From positions 1-62,421 of the forward strand of contig DCRR01000016.1 of the NCBI GenBank assembly GCA_002325245.1: a stretch of 62,421 nt of DNA, read 5' to 3'. Under the pieces are notes generated by a model. The model was given only the letters and a program-made list of their open reading frames with translations, searched no databases and was not told where the DNA came from. Positions 9,416 to 20,837 of this stretch are shown here, one piece after another. A program made the position numbers and the translations under genes. The DNA comes from Microbacteriaceae bacterium UBA1487 (lineage in GTDB: Bacteria; Actinomycetota; Actinomycetes; Actinomycetales; Microbacteriaceae). Positions within the stretch are counted from its first letter, which is position 1, and each line of letters opens with the position of its first letter.

Positions 9416-10686
9416 TCAGCTCTTGACGTACGGCTGGCCGTCGGCCGCCGGCGGACGTGACCGCCCGACCAGGCCGGCGACCGCGAAGATGGTGACGAGG
9501 TACGGGAGCATCAGCATGAACTCGCTCGGCACCGGCGACCCGATCACGCTGAGCGCGTTCTGCAGGTTGGAGGCGAACCCGAACAGCAGAGCCGCGAGCA
9601 CGGCGCGGATCGGATCCCAGCGCCCGAAGATCACGGCGGCGAGGGCGATGAAGCCCGCGCCGGCGGTCATGTCCTTGTTGAACGCGCCGACGGATCCAAG
9701 GGTGATGAACGCACCGCCGAGACCGGCGATCGCGCCCGCGAGCGCCACGTTCCAGAACCGGGTGCGGTTGACGTTGATGCCGACGGTGTCGGCGGCGGTC
9801 GGGTGCTCGCCGACCGAGCGCAGACGCAGTCCCCACCGGGTCTTGTAGAGCCCGTAGGCGACGAGGGCGACGATCACGTACATCAGGTAGACGATCACCG
9901 TCTGGCGGAACAGCGCCGGACCGATCAGCGGGATCTCGCTGAGCAGCGGGATGGCGATGGTCTCGAAGCGATCGGGCGAGTTGAAGGTGGAGCTGTCTTC
10001 GCTCAGCCACTTGGAGAACAGGAAGCCCGTGAGCCCGGAGATCAGCACGTTGATGACCACCCCGACGATCACCTGGTTGACGAGGTAGCGGATCGCGAAG
10101 GTGGCGAGGATGAACGAGACGAGCATCCCGGCGACGGCAGCCGCGACGAGCCCGGCGAGCGGGATCCCCGTGATGCTGCCGACGACGGCCGACACGAAAG
10201 CACCCGCGAGCAGCTGGCCTTCGATGGCGATGTTGATCACACCGCCGCGCTCCGAGATCACGCCGCCCATGGCACCGAAGATCAGCGGCACCGACAGCGC
10301 GATCGTGCCGGTCAGCAGACCCGGCACCTGCAGGGTGCTGCCGGCCGCAGCCCAGGCAAGGAAGCCGAAGAGGAGCACCGCCGCACCCGCGATGGGCATC
10401 CAGCTCGGAACCCGCTGGCCGCGCCGAACGAGCAGCGCCGACCAGACGGCGACGACCGCGGTGAGGATCGTCACGACGACGCCCGAGGCGAGCGCCGGGA
10501 ACTCAGCGACCGGCAGCTGGAGCAGGTCGGTTCGAGCCGAGAAGTTGAAGCGCGTCGGGGCGTCCTCGGCCAGGAGCACAAAGAGCACGAACGCGACGAC
10601 GGTGAGGCCGGCGAACGCGACCGGGACCTTCCACCGGCCCTTCTGGGCGACGCCGGTGGCCGCGGTGCTTTCAGGAGCGAGCTTGG

Positions 10687-10690
<4 letters not shown>
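9416..10690 (-). CDS. Nucleoside ABC transporter permease (second subunit)
   Basis: A 424-residue membrane protein of the branched-chain/simple-sugar permease family found with BMP-type binding proteins (NupC/YufQ-like). It has about nine to ten hydrophobic helices and the conserved GVINIAIEGQLL motif followed by family loops such as SVGEHPTAADTVGINV. The GTG start at 10690 overlaps the stop of the first permease. The extra N-terminal 60 residues before the first permease-like helices make it longer than its partner's core. It forms the channel with the first permease for nucleoside uptake. Confidence 0.9.
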
Positions 10691-11903
<1,213 letters not shown>

Positions 11904-11907
<4 letters not shown>

Positions 11908-13415
11908 GCTGCGTCCTCCGCCTTCTCGCCCGCCATCATCAGACCGAGCTTCTCGCGCGGGGTGTCCGCCGGCACGATGCCGACGATCCCGCCCTTGTAC
12001 ATGACCGCGATGCGATCGGCGAGCGCGGTCACCTCATCGAGTTCCGTCGACACGACCACGACCGGGATTCCCGCGTCGCGCGCCGACACGATCTGCTCGT
12101 GCACGAATTCGATCGAGCCGACGTCGAGCCCGCGCGTCGGCTGGGCGGCCACCAGCAGCTTGAGCTCGCGACTCAGTTCGCGCGCGAGCACCACCTTCTG
12201 CTGGTTTCCGCCGGAGAGCCGGCCGACCGGCGTCTGCCGACCGGGGGCTCGGATGTCGAACTCCGCGATCTTCTCGTCGGCGAAGGTCGCGAGGTAGTCG
12301 AGCTTCAGGCTTCCCCGCTCGACGAACGGCTCCCCGTCGGAGCGGTCGAGCATGAGGTTCTCGGCGATCGTGAACTCGGCCACGAGCCCGTCGACCTTGC
12401 GGTCCTCGGGGATGAATCCGACACCCGCCTCGAGGACCTCGCTGACGTGGCGTCCGACCAGTTCGACCCCGTTCAGCAGGATCGAGCCGCGCAGTCGCGG
12501 CTGGAGACCCATGATCGCTTCGGTGAACTCGGTCTGCCCGTTGCCCTGCACGCCGGCGATCGCGACGACTTCGCCGCCGCGCACCTCGAGGTCGAGATTG
12601 TCGACGACACGGTGTCCGCGCGCGTCGACGACGGTGAGCCCGTGCACGACGAACGACTCGTCGCGGAGAGTCGGGGGCTCCTTGTCCACCGTCAGGTCGA
12701 CGGCGCGCCCGACCATGAGCGAGGCGAGCTCGGCGTTCGTGGCGGTGGGGACGGCCTCGCCGACCACCTTGCCGAGTCGGATGACCGTGATGCGGTCGGC
12801 GACCTCTCGCACCTCGCGGAGCTTGTGGGTGATGAAGACGATGGAGGCGCCGCCCTCCTTGAGCTGGCGCATGATCGCCATCAGCTCGTCGGTCTCCTGC
12901 GGCGTGAGCACCGCGGTCGGCTCGTCGAAGACGAGCACGCGCGCGTCCTGCGACAGCGCCTTGATGATCTCGACCCGCTGCTGCACGCCGACGGGGAGGT
13001 CTTCGACGAGCGCATCCGGGTCGATGTCGAAGCCGAATCGCTCCGCCAGCTCCCGCACCTTCGCCCGCGCGCCGTCCAGATCCAGCCGTCCGCCCCAGCG
13101 GGTGGTCTCGTGGCCGAGCATCACGTTCTCGGCGACGGTGAAGACCGGGATCAGCATGAAGTGCTGGTGGACCATCCCGATGCCGGCGGCCATCGCGTCG
13201 CCGGGGCCGGAGAAGTGCTGCACCTTGTCGTCAAGGAGGATCTCGCCCTCGTCGGCACGGTACAGCCCGTACAGCACGTTCATCAGGGTCGACTTGCCGG
13301 CGCCGTTCTCACCGAGCAGAGCGTGGATCTCACCCGCCTGGACCTCCAGGTCGATGTGGTCGTTCGCGACGAGTGCGCCGAAGCGTTTGGTGATTCCTCG
13401 CAACTCGAGTTTCAC
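11904..13415 (-). CDS. Nucleoside ABC transporter ATP-binding protein (tandem ATPase)
   Basis: A 503-residue protein with two fused nucleotide-binding domains, as in RbsA/YufO. Domain 1 has Walker A GENGAGKST, a signature in LPVGVQQRVEI and Walker B LVFDEPT. Domain 2 has a degenerate Walker A (GVQGNGQTE), a canonical LSGGNQQKV signature and Walker B-like LLVAAQPTRG, a pattern normal for this family. It starts at GTG 13415 with AAAGGA six to seven bases upstream. It follows bmp after a hairpin that probably lowers its expression relative to the binding protein. Confidence 0.93.
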
Positions 13416-13473
13416 GTCGATGTCCTTTCGTCGCGGTGCGGCGGCAGTGCCGAGCCCAGCGTATCCGGAGCCG

Positions 13474-13531
13474 AAAAAGTTGGGGAGAACAGGAGCGGGG
13501 AAGCCGACCCGAAGGCCGACCTCCCCGCTCC
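13474..13531 (-). terminator. Intercistronic hairpin with T tract after bmp
   Basis: Bases 13492-13500 and 13523-13531 form a 9-bp stem (GGAGCGGGG with CCCCGCTCC). On the minus strand a TTTTT run follows at 13474-13478. Partial termination here would give more binding lipoprotein than transporter, a common arrangement. Confidence 0.65.
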
Positions 13532-13541
13532 GTGGTGCGAG

Positions 13542-14639
13542 TTAGCCCGCGAGGTACGAGGTGACCTCGATGTCGCCCGCGATGATCCCCGCGATGAGCG
13601 CGTCGATCTCGGCAGCGAGCTCGCTGTCCACCTGGCTCTCGTAGTCGTGGAACGGCGCGATGCCGATTCCACCGTTCTCCAGCGTGCCGACGTACGGCGT
13701 CGCGTCGAACGAGCCCTCGCCGACCGCCGTCACGACGTCAGCCGTCGCAACCGAGATCTGCTTGAGGATCGAGGTCAGGAACAGGTCCGCGTTGTCGGGG
13801 TCGGTCACGGTGAGGTCCGCGTCGACGCCGATCATGACGATCGACTCGCCCGAGTCACGGACCGCCTCGACGGCGCTGAGGTAGATCGGTCCGCCGACCG
13901 GGAGCAGCACGTCGGCACCCTGGTCGATGAGGTTCTGCGCGGCGTTGCGCGCATCCGTTCCGGCCTCGAACGAACCGATGAAGGTTCCGTCCTGAGCGTC
14001 GCGGTCCCAGCCGAGCACCTCGACCGAGGCGCCCTTCTCCGAGTTGTAGTAGTCGACGCCCTGCGCGAAGCCGTCCATGAAGATGGAGACCGTCGGGAAG
14101 TTCATTCCGCCGAAGGTTCCGACGACGCCGCTCGTGGTGTAGCTCGCGGCAACGTAGCCCGCGAGGAACGCTGCACCGGCGGTGTCGAACAGGATCGGCT
14201 TGATGTTGTCGGAGTCGGTCGCACCGTCGAAGTCGGCGTCGCCGAAGTCATCGATGATCGCGAAGCTGACGTCGGGGTTGGCGAGCGCCGCCTCCGAGGT
14301 GGCCGCCGAGAGGTTGAAGCCGACCGTCACGACCAGGTCGCAGCCCTCGGCGACGAGGTTCTCGATGTTCGGCAGGTAGTCGGCGTCGGTGTTGGACTCG
14401 ACCGCGATGTAGTCGGCTCCGAGCTCCTCGGTCGCCGTCTCGATGCCGCCGAGCGACAGCTCGTTGAACGAGTTGTCGTCGAAGCCGCCGAAGTCGGAGA
14501 CGATGCAGGGCAGGTAGTCGATCGCGCCGTCGGTGTCGCCGCCGTCTTCGGGCGCCGACGCACAGCCGGTGAGCACGAGCGCGCTCGTGCCGAGCACGGC
14601 GAGACCGGCGAGACCGGTCTTGCGGAAAGTGATTGTCAC
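13542..14639 (-). CDS. BMP-family nucleoside-binding lipoprotein
   Basis: A 365-residue substrate-binding lipoprotein of the basic membrane protein (PnrA/Med) family. The signal peptide ends in the lipobox LTGC, so the mature protein is lipidated and held on the outer face of the membrane. The mature part begins with an acidic linker, then the family motif DFGGFDDNSFNE. The GTG at 14639 was chosen because GGAGG lies five bases upstream; a longer frame adds only MRAFLEDT-like residues. Known members bind purine and pyrimidine nucleosides, which agrees with cdd and deoA downstream. Confidence 0.93.
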   Translation of the reverse strand: MTITFRKTGLAGLAVLGTSALVLTGCASAPEDGGDTDGAIDYLPCIVSDFGGFDDNSFNELSLGGIETATEELGADYIAVESNTDADYLPNIENLVAEGCDLVVTVGFNLSAATSEAALANPDVSFAIIDDFGDADFDGATDSDNIKPILFDTAGAAFLAGYVAASYTTSGVVGTFGGMNFPTVSIFMDGFAQGVDYYNSEKGASVEVLGWDRDAQDGTFIGSFEAGTDARNAAQNLIDQGADVLLPVGGPIYLSAVEAVRDSGESIVMIGVDADLTVTDPDNADLFLTSILKQISVATADVVTAVGEGSFDATPYVGTLENGGIGIAPFHDYESQVDSELAAEIDALIAGIIAGDIEVTSYLAG

Positions 14640-14780
14640 GGTGTCCTCCAAGAATGCGCGCACGGCAGGATGCCGAGCGTTTTCCTCACGTTACCCAATT
14701 CGTCGCCGTCTGCCGACCGCCGGCACCGAGTGATGACCGAAGCGTTACAAACCTGGGATTGTGGCGAAACGATTCGGAAA

Positions 14781-14797
14781 TGTTGAGCCCGTCAACA
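14781..14797. promoter_or_regulatory. Inverted repeat, candidate operator for the nucleoside operon
   Basis: TGTTGA-gcccg-TCAACA is a perfect 6-5-6 dyad in the space between bmp and the manC gene. On the minus strand it overlaps a TTGACG that could serve as a -35 box for bmp transcription, so a bound repressor would block it. Confidence 0.4.
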
Positions 14798-14830
14798 CAG
14801 TTTTTCGGCTCGAAACGGCGGATTCGTGCG

Positions 14831-15955
14831 CTACAGGACGCCGTCGCGCCCCGACAGCTTGAGGGCGTCGACCACGCTCTTCACCCGCTGCGCATGCTCG
14901 CTCGTCGTCACCAGCAGCGCATCCGGCGTGTCGACCACGACGATGTCCTGCACGCCGATGAGGGAGATGATCCGGTCGGTCGTCGAGATGACGATGCCGC
15001 TGGCGGAGTCGGACAGCACCCGCGCGTGCTCGCCAAGAATGGCGAGGTTGGCGGGTCGACCAGCCGAGTGGAGCTTCGCGATCGAAGCGAAGTCGCCGAC
15101 GTCGTCCCAGCCGAAGCGCCCGGGGATCACCGCGAGGCGACCAGCCTCCGCGGCGGGCTCGGCAACCGAGTAGTCGATCGCGATCTTGACCAGCGTCGGC
15201 CAGACCCGGTCGACGACCGGCCCCCGTCGCGCCGGGTCATCCCAGGCCTCCGCCAGCTCCTCCAGTCCCGCGAGCAGTTCGGGCTGCGTCGCCCCGATCT
15301 CCTCCAGCAGACGATCGGCGCGGGCGATGAACATTCCCGCGTTCCACAGGTGGTGGCCTTCACCGACATACCGGCGCGCGGTCTCGAGGTCAGGCTTCTC
15401 GACGAAGCTCTCGACGCGCAGCGCATCGGGGGCGCCCTCAATCGCGAGAGCCTCGCCGCAGTGGATGTAGCCGAAGCCCACGGCGGGCTCGTTCGGGGTG
15501 ATTCCGATCGTCGCGATGTACCCGGCGTCGGCAGCGATCACCGCCTGCTCGACGGCGCTGCGGAACTTCGCCGGCTCGTGGATGACGTGATCGGCGGCGA
15601 AGGAGCCGATGATGACGTCCGGCTCACGCCGGCGAAGGATCGCGGCAGCCAGCCCGATCGCGGCGGTCGAGTCCTTCGGCTCGCTCTCCAGCACGACGTT
15701 CGGGTCGGTCAGTTCAGGAACTTGGCTCTCGACCGCCGCGCGGTGTGCGCGCCCCGTTACGACCATCACGCGATCCGGTCCAGAAATCGGCGCCAGCCGT
15801 TCCCAGGTCGCCCGCAGAAGCGTCTGGCCCGAGCCGGTGAGGTCATGCAGGAACTTGGGCGCATCCGCGCGCGACAGCGGCCACAGCCGGGAACCCACTC
15901 CGCCCGCGGGAATCACACTGTAGAACCGGTCCAACGCAGACGATCGCTCAGCCAT
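14831..15955 (-). CDS. manC: Mannose-1-phosphate guanylyltransferase
   Basis: A 374-residue nucleotidyltransferase that makes GDP-mannose from mannose-1-phosphate and GTP. The signature IPAGGVGSRLWPLSR lies near the N-terminus; FVEKPD, LWNAGMFI and the late GRFGWDDVGDF follow, as expected for the ManC/RfbM family without the isomerase domain. The ATG at 15955 has a -10 box seven bases upstream; an in-frame GTG six codons earlier would sit upstream of that box. It is divergent from a GT4 glycosyltransferase that may use GDP-mannose. Confidence 0.93.
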   Translation of the reverse strand: MAERSSALDRFYSVIPAGGVGSRLWPLSRADAPKFLHDLTGSGQTLLRATWERLAPISGPDRVMVVTGRAHRAAVESQVPELTDPNVVLESEPKDSTAAIGLAAAILRRREPDVIIGSFAADHVIHEPAKFRSAVEQAVIAADAGYIATIGITPNEPAVGFGYIHCGEALAIEGAPDALRVESFVEKPDLETARRYVGEGHHLWNAGMFIARADRLLEEIGATQPELLAGLEELAEAWDDPARRGPVVDRVWPTLVKIAIDYSVAEPAAEAGRLAVIPGRFGWDDVGDFASIAKLHSAGRPANLAILGEHARVLSDSASGIVISTTDRIISLIGVQDIVVVDTPDALLVTTSEHAQRVKSVVDALKLSGRDGVL

Positions 15956-15962
15956 GCGCACC

Positions 15963-15968
15963 ACTCTA
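15963..15968 (-). promoter_or_regulatory. -10 box of probable leaderless manC promoter
   Basis: TAGAGT on the minus strand ends seven bases before the ATG at 15955, consistent with transcription starting at or next to the start codon. Confidence 0.45.
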
Positions 15969-16057
15969 CGCACCGTGCGTCAACTCAATTCGACAGACCG
16001 CGTACACCCGCTCGTTACCCACGCTCTCTAGCGTCGAGGAAAGCCGGGAGGTGGATC

Positions 16058-17212
16058 ATGGGACGTCGAGTCGCGGTCGTCAGCGAGAGCTTCCTTCCGA
16101 CCCTCAACGGCGTGACGACAAGCGTCATCAAGCTGCTGGAGCACCTCGCCGATCGTGGCGACGAGGCGATGCTGATCGTGCCCGCAGCAGGATCGCCGCG
16201 ACAGTTCGCCGGGTTCCCGGTGCACGAGGTCCCCGCTCTCGCCTACCGGCAGTTCCCGGTGGGCCTGCCCAACTCGCAGATCAGCGGCCTGCTGGCGCGC
16301 TTCCGCCCCGACGTGGTGCACGTCGCCTCGCCGTTCCTGCTCGGCGCCCAGTCCATCGCGGCGGCCAACCGCCTCGATGTGCCGACGGTGGCGATCTACC
16401 AGACGGATGTCTCCGGCTATGCGCGCCGCAACCGACTCGCCGTCGCCTCCAGCTTCGCCTGGCGGATCGTGCGCTGGATCCACGAAGGCGCCGACCTCAC
16501 CCTCGCCCCCTCCTCGACCTCGATCGCCGCGCTGGAGGAGGCGGGCGTTCCCCGCCTGGAGCGCTGGGGACGCGGGGTCGACACCGACCGCTACCACCCG
16601 GGGCACCGCTTCACCGCGCGCGCCCGCGAACTGCGCTCGGAGCTCGCCCCGAACGGCGAGGTCATCCTCGGCTACGTCGGTCGCATCGCCCCGGAGAAGA
16701 GCCTCGAGCGGCTCGCCGAACTGGCGGGGATCCCGGGCATCCGCCTCGTGATCGTCGGCGGCGGCCCGGCGATGCCGAGCGTCACCCGGGCCCTTGAGGG
16801 GATGCCGGTGACCTATCTCGGCGAGCTGCGCGGCGAGGACCTGTCGGCCGCCTACGCGAGCTTCGATGTGTTCGTGCACACCGGCACCGAGGAGACGTTC
16901 GGCCAGACGCTGCAGGAAGCGCACGCGAGCGGGCTCGCCGTCGTCGCGCCGCGCGCGGGCGGACCGATCGACCTGATCGAGGACCAGGTCGACGGGGCGC
17001 TGTACGACCCGACGGCGGACGGGGCCCTCGAGGCCGCCGTGCGCCCGCTCGTCGCCGACGCCGAGCTGCGCGCCCGCTGGGGCGAGGCGGGCCGTCGGAA
17101 GGTCATCGGCCGCACCTGGGGTCGCCTCTGCGACGAGCTGCTCGGCCACTACGACGAGGTGATCGCGGCACGCCGCGGCGCCGTCACATCTCTCGATATC
17201 AAGACAAAGTAA
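16058..17212 (+). CDS. GT4-family glycosyltransferase (MgtA-like mannosyltransferase)
   Basis: A 384-residue GT-B fold enzyme of family 4. The N-terminal acceptor domain begins SESFLPTLNGVTTSV, and the C-terminal donor domain has GYVGRIAPEKSLERL and the E-x7-E motif region ETFGQTLQEAHASG. The closest recalled relatives are actinobacterial GDP-mannose-dependent alpha-mannosyltransferases (MgtA/PimB-like), which act on membrane glycolipids at the cytosolic face. GGGAGG precedes the ATG by six bases. It is divergent from manC, which would supply GDP-mannose. The exact acceptor is not known. Confidence 0.85.
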   Translation: MGRRVAVVSESFLPTLNGVTTSVIKLLEHLADRGDEAMLIVPAAGSPRQFAGFPVHEVPALAYRQFPVGLPNSQISGLLARFRPDVVHVASPFLLGAQSIAAANRLDVPTVAIYQTDVSGYARRNRLAVASSFAWRIVRWIHEGADLTLAPSSTSIAALEEAGVPRLERWGRGVDTDRYHPGHRFTARARELRSELAPNGEVILGYVGRIAPEKSLERLAELAGIPGIRLVIVGGGPAMPSVTRALEGMPVTYLGELRGEDLSAAYASFDVFVHTGTEETFGQTLQEAHASGLAVVAPRAGGPIDLIEDQVDGALYDPTADGALEAAVRPLVADAELRARWGEAGRRKVIGRTWGRLCDELLGHYDEVIAARRGAVTSLDIKTK

Positions 17213-17248
17213 GGTCGACCTCAGAAGCGGCCGTCGGTGCGAGCGCAC

Positions 17249-17254
17249 TAGACT
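17249..17254 (+). promoter_or_regulatory. -10 box for the sdh operon
   Basis: TAGACT lies about 70 bases before the sdhC start and is the best TAnnnT match in the gap after the glycosyltransferase. No convincing -35 is visible. Confidence 0.4.
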
Positions 17255-17323
17255 GGCCGTGTCCGAAGCAATGCGACCGGCGTGCCACCCGTCGACCGCG
17301 ACGGAGACCCCGAGGAGGAGTCC

Positions 17324-17755
17324 GTGTCGAGTTCCGCTGCGCGTCCCGCGGCGGCTCCCACTGTCCCCGTTCCCGCCCCGCGACGTCCTGCTGGGACGCT
17401 GTATCGCGGCCGCGAAGGAATGTGGTCGTGGGTGCTGCACCGCATCACCGGGACCGCGATCTTCTTCTTCCTGCTGGTGCACATCCTCGATACGGCGCTG
17501 ATCCGGATCGACCCGCACGCGTACGACGCCGTCATCGGCGCGTACAAAACGCCGATCATGGGGATCGGTGAGCTGGGGCTCGTCGCCGCGATCGGTCTGC
17601 ACGCCCTGAACGGCCTGCGCATCATCGCGATCGACTTCTTCTCCTGGGGCACCCGCCACCAGCGCCTGATGTTCTGGATCGTCATCGCGCTGTGGGTGCT
17701 GCTGATCATCGGCTTCGCCCCCCGCCATCTGATGAACGTGTTCGGAGGCGAGTGA
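17324..17755 (+). CDS. sdhC: Succinate dehydrogenase cytochrome b556 subunit
   Basis: A 143-residue membrane anchor of complex II. The conserved WSWVLHRITG near residue 37 gives a heme/quinone-site helix, and LHALNGLRI lies in the second helix; three transmembrane helices are predicted. The GTG at 17324 was chosen because GAGGAGGAG ends three bases before it and the N-terminus is then a short Ser/Ala/Pro tail; an upstream ATG at 17282 lacks a ribosome site. Its stop shares a base with the sdhD ATG (TGATG). Confidence 0.93.
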   Translation: MSSSAARPAAAPTVPVPAPRRPAGTLYRGREGMWSWVLHRITGTAIFFFLLVHILDTALIRIDPHAYDAVIGAYKTPIMGIGELGLVAAIGLHALNGLRIIAIDFFSWGTRHQRLMFWIVIALWVLLIIGFAPRHLMNVFGGE

Positions 17756-18189
17756 TGACCGCAGTACCTCTGCCCAACTCCCGACCGCCGCGTCGCGGCG
17801 TCAACTGGGAGAAGTGGGGCTGGCTGTACATGCGCGTCTCGGGCGTGCTCCTCGTCGTGCTGATCTTCGGCCACCTGCTCGTCAACCTGTTCCTCGGCGA
17901 GGGCGTGAAGGCGATCGACTTCGCCTTCGTCGCCGGCAAGCTCGCCGATCCGTTCTGGATCGTGTGGGACCTGCTGCTGCTCTGGCTGGCGCTCATCCAC
18001 GGCTCCAACGGCATGCGCACCCTCGTCAACGACTACGCCCAGGGCCGCTTGCGGAGAATCCTGCTCGTCGCGCTGCTCGTCTCGACGATCGTGCTGCTCG
18101 TTCTCGGCACGCTCGTGCTGACCACCTTCGATCCCTGCATCGGCGACCCCGCGTCGACCGGTCTCCAAGAGCTCTGCGAGGCACAGTAA
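17755..18189 (+). CDS. sdhD: Succinate dehydrogenase hydrophobic membrane anchor subunit
   Basis: A 144-residue second membrane anchor of complex II with three predicted helices. WLYMRVSGVLLV and IFGHLLVN include the candidate heme-ligating histidine, and LIHGSNGMRTLVNDY is the family loop before helix 3. It is translationally coupled to sdhC, and sdhA follows after three bases. A cysteine-containing C-terminal tail (about 20 residues) follows the last helix. Confidence 0.93.
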   Translation: MTAVPLPNSRPPRRGVNWEKWGWLYMRVSGVLLVVLIFGHLLVNLFLGEGVKAIDFAFVAGKLADPFWIVWDLLLLWLALIHGSNGMRTLVNDYAQGRLRRILLVALLVSTIVLLVLGTLVLTTFDPCIGDPASTGLQELCEAQ

Positions 18190-18192
18190 GAC

Positions 18193-19977
18193 ATGGAGTT
18201 CACCGACGGTGACGTCATTGACGGCGTCCACTACCACCAGTTCGACGTCGTCATCATCGGAGCCGGCGGCGCCGGGATGCGCGCTGCCATCGAAGCAGGC
18301 CCGAAAGCCAAGACGGCGGTCATCACCAAGCTCTACCCGACCCGCTCGCACACGGGCGCGGCACAGGGCGGCATGGCTGCCGCCCTCGCCAACGTCGAGG
18401 AGGACAGCTGGGAGTGGCACACCTTCGACACCGTGAAGGGCGGCGACTACCTCGTCGACCAGGACGCGGCCGAGGTGCTTGCGAAGGAGGCCATCGACGC
18501 GGTTCTCGACCTCGAGAACATGGGTCTGCCGTTCAACCGCACCCCCGAGGGCAAGATCGACCAGCGTCGCTTCGGCGGTCACACGCGAGACCACGGCAAG
18601 GCGCCCGTGCGCCGCGCCTGCTACGCCGCCGACCGCACCGGCCACATGATCCTGCAGACGCTGTTCCAGAACTGCGTCAAGCTCGGCGTCAACTTCTTCA
18701 ACGAGTACTACGCGCTCGACCTGGTGATGAACGACGGCAAGCCGGCCGGTGTCGTCGCCTACGAGCTGGCGACCGGCGAGATCCACGTCTTCCACGCCAA
18801 GTCGATCGTGTTCGCGACCGGCGGGTTCGGCAAGATCTACAAGACCACCTCGAACGCGCACACCCTCACCGGTGACGGCGTCGGGATCATCTGGCGCAAG
18901 GGCCTGCCGCTGGAGGACATGGAGTTCTTCCAGTTCCACCCGACCGGTCTCGCCGGCCTCGGCATCCTGCTCACGGAAGGCGCTCGCGGCGAGGGCGCGA
19001 TCCTGCGCAACGCCTCTGGTGAGCGCTTCATGGAGCGCTACGCCCCCACCATCAAGGACCTGGCTCCGCGCGACATCGTCTCGCGCTGCATGGTGCAGGA
19101 GGTCGCGGAGGGCCGCGGCGCCGGTCCGCACAAGGACTACGTGCTGCTGGACTGCACCCACCTGGGCGCCGAGGTGCTCGAGACGAAGCTGCCCGACATC
19201 ACCGAGTTCGCGCGCACCTACCTCGGCGTCGATCCGGTGCACGAGCCGGTGCCGGTCATGCCGACCGCGCACTACGCGATGGGCGGCATCCCGACCAACA
19301 TCAAGGCCGAGGTGCTGAGCGACAACGACACCGTCGTGCCCGGCCTGTACGCCGCCGGCGAGTGCGCCTGCGTCTCGGTGCACGGCTCGAACCGCCTGGG
19401 CACCAACTCGCTGCTCGACATCAACGTCTTCGGCAAGCGCGCAGGCAACTACGCCGTCGAGTACGCGAAGACCGCCGACTTCGTGCCGCTGCCCGAGAAC
19501 CCGGCCGGCTTCGTCGGCGACCTCGTCGAGCAGCTGCGCAACTCGACCGGCACCGAGCGGATCGCCGCGATCCGCAAGGAGCTGCAGGACGAGATGGACA
19601 AGAACGCGCAGGTGTTCCGCACCGACGAGTCGCTCGAAAAGGTCACCCACACGATCTTCGAGCTGCGCGAGCGCTACAAGAACATCGGCATCCACGACAA
19701 GGGTCGGCGCTTCAACACCGACCTGCTCGAGGCGATCGAGCTGGGCTTCCTGCTCGACCTGGCGGAGGTCGTCGTCTACTCGGCGCGCAACCGCAAGGAG
19801 AGCCGCGGCGGGCACATGCGCGACGACTACCCGGACCGCGACGACGCCACCTACATGAAGCACACGATGGCGTACCTCACCGGCGACCCGCACTCGCCCG
19901 ACGCCTCCGACCACATCACGCTCGACTGGAAACCGGTGGTCATCACCAACTACCAGCCCATGGAGAGGAAGTACTGA
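18193..19977 (+). CDS. sdhA: Succinate dehydrogenase flavoprotein subunit
   Basis: A 594-residue catalytic subunit that oxidises succinate to fumarate in the TCA cycle on the inner face of the membrane. Residues 18-27 form the FAD dinucleotide fold (VVIIGAGGAGM), and SHTGAAQGG contains the histidine that takes covalent FAD. The active-site segments FHPTGL, HYAMGGIPTN and the late GSNRLGTNSLLD are all intact. The ATG at 18193 lies three bases after sdhD, and the stop overlaps sdhB (TGATG). Confidence 0.97.
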   Translation: MEFTDGDVIDGVHYHQFDVVIIGAGGAGMRAAIEAGPKAKTAVITKLYPTRSHTGAAQGGMAAALANVEEDSWEWHTFDTVKGGDYLVDQDAAEVLAKEAIDAVLDLENMGLPFNRTPEGKIDQRRFGGHTRDHGKAPVRRACYAADRTGHMILQTLFQNCVKLGVNFFNEYYALDLVMNDGKPAGVVAYELATGEIHVFHAKSIVFATGGFGKIYKTTSNAHTLTGDGVGIIWRKGLPLEDMEFFQFHPTGLAGLGILLTEGARGEGAILRNASGERFMERYAPTIKDLAPRDIVSRCMVQEVAEGRGAGPHKDYVLLDCTHLGAEVLETKLPDITEFARTYLGVDPVHEPVPVMPTAHYAMGGIPTNIKAEVLSDNDTVVPGLYAAGECACVSVHGSNRLGTNSLLDINVFGKRAGNYAVEYAKTADFVPLPENPAGFVGDLVEQLRNSTGTERIAAIRKELQDEMDKNAQVFRTDESLEKVTHTIFELRERYKNIGIHDKGRRFNTDLLEAIELGFLLDLAEVVVYSARNRKESRGGHMRDDYPDRDDATYMKHTMAYLTGDPHSPDASDHITLDWKPVVITNYQPMERKY

Positions 19978-20741
19978 TGGCCAGCGCAACCGCCGAGGCC
20001 CCCGCGCCCGCTCCCGAGGCTCCGATCCAGTCGTTCACGGTCACGCTCATCATCCGCCGCTTCGACCCGGAGACGATGGACGAGCCGATCTGGCAGGACT
20101 TCGACGTCGAGATGTTCCCCACCGATCGCGTGCTGGATGCGCTGCACAAGATCAAGTGGGAGCAGGACGGCACGCTGACCTTCCGTCGCTCCTGCGCGCA
20201 CGGGATCTGCGGCTCCGACGCGATGCGGATCAACGGCCGCAACCGGCTGGCCTGCAAGACCCTGATCAAGGATCTCGACATCTCGCAGCCGATCTACGTC
20301 GAGGCGATCAAGGGCCTTCCGCTCGAGAAGGACCTCATCGTCGACATGGAGCCGTTCTTCGAGTCGTACAAGCAGATCCAGCCGTTCCTCATCGCCGACT
20401 CGAAGCCGAAGGGCGGCAAGGAGCGCATCCAGTCGGTCGCGGAGCGCGAGCGCTTCGACGACACGACCAAGTGCATCCTGTGCGCCGCGTGCACGAGCTC
20501 CTGCCCGGTGTTCTGGACGGACGGCCAGTACTTCGGCCCCGCCGCGATCGTCAACGCGCACCGCTTCATCTTCGACAGCCGAGACGAGGGGTCGCAGGTG
20601 CGCCTCGACATCCTCAACGACAAGGAAGGCGTGTGGCGCTGCCGCACCACCTTCAACTGCTCGGAGGCGTGCCCGCGCGGCATCGAGGTGACCAAGGCGA
20701 TCGCCGAGGTCAAGCAGGCGGTCCTGCGCGGCAAGGCGTAG
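19977..20741 (+). CDS. sdhB: Succinate dehydrogenase iron-sulfur subunit
   Basis: A 254-residue electron-transfer subunit. Cysteine motifs for all three clusters are present: SCAHGICGSDAM for [2Fe-2S], CILCAACTSSCPVF for [4Fe-4S] and CRTTFNCSEACPRGIEV for [3Fe-4S]. The Ala/Pro-rich N-terminal 18 residues are a common actinobacterial extension. It is the last gene of sdhCDAB, and a hairpin follows at 20838. Confidence 0.97.
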   Translation: MASATAEAPAPAPEAPIQSFTVTLIIRRFDPETMDEPIWQDFDVEMFPTDRVLDALHKIKWEQDGTLTFRRSCAHGICGSDAMRINGRNRLACKTLIKDLDISQPIYVEAIKGLPLEKDLIVDMEPFFESYKQIQPFLIADSKPKGGKERIQSVAERERFDDTTKCILCAACTSSCPVFWTDGQYFGPAAIVNAHRFIFDSRDEGSQVRLDILNDKEGVWRCRTTFNCSEACPRGIEVTKAIAEVKQAVLRGKA

Positions 20742-20837
20742 CTCGCCCGAGCGGTCCGCGCAGAGAGACCGGCCCGCAGCTGCTGGGATTGCTGCGAGGC
20801 CGGCCGCTCCGTTGCTCCTCCGTAGGGATCCGGAGGC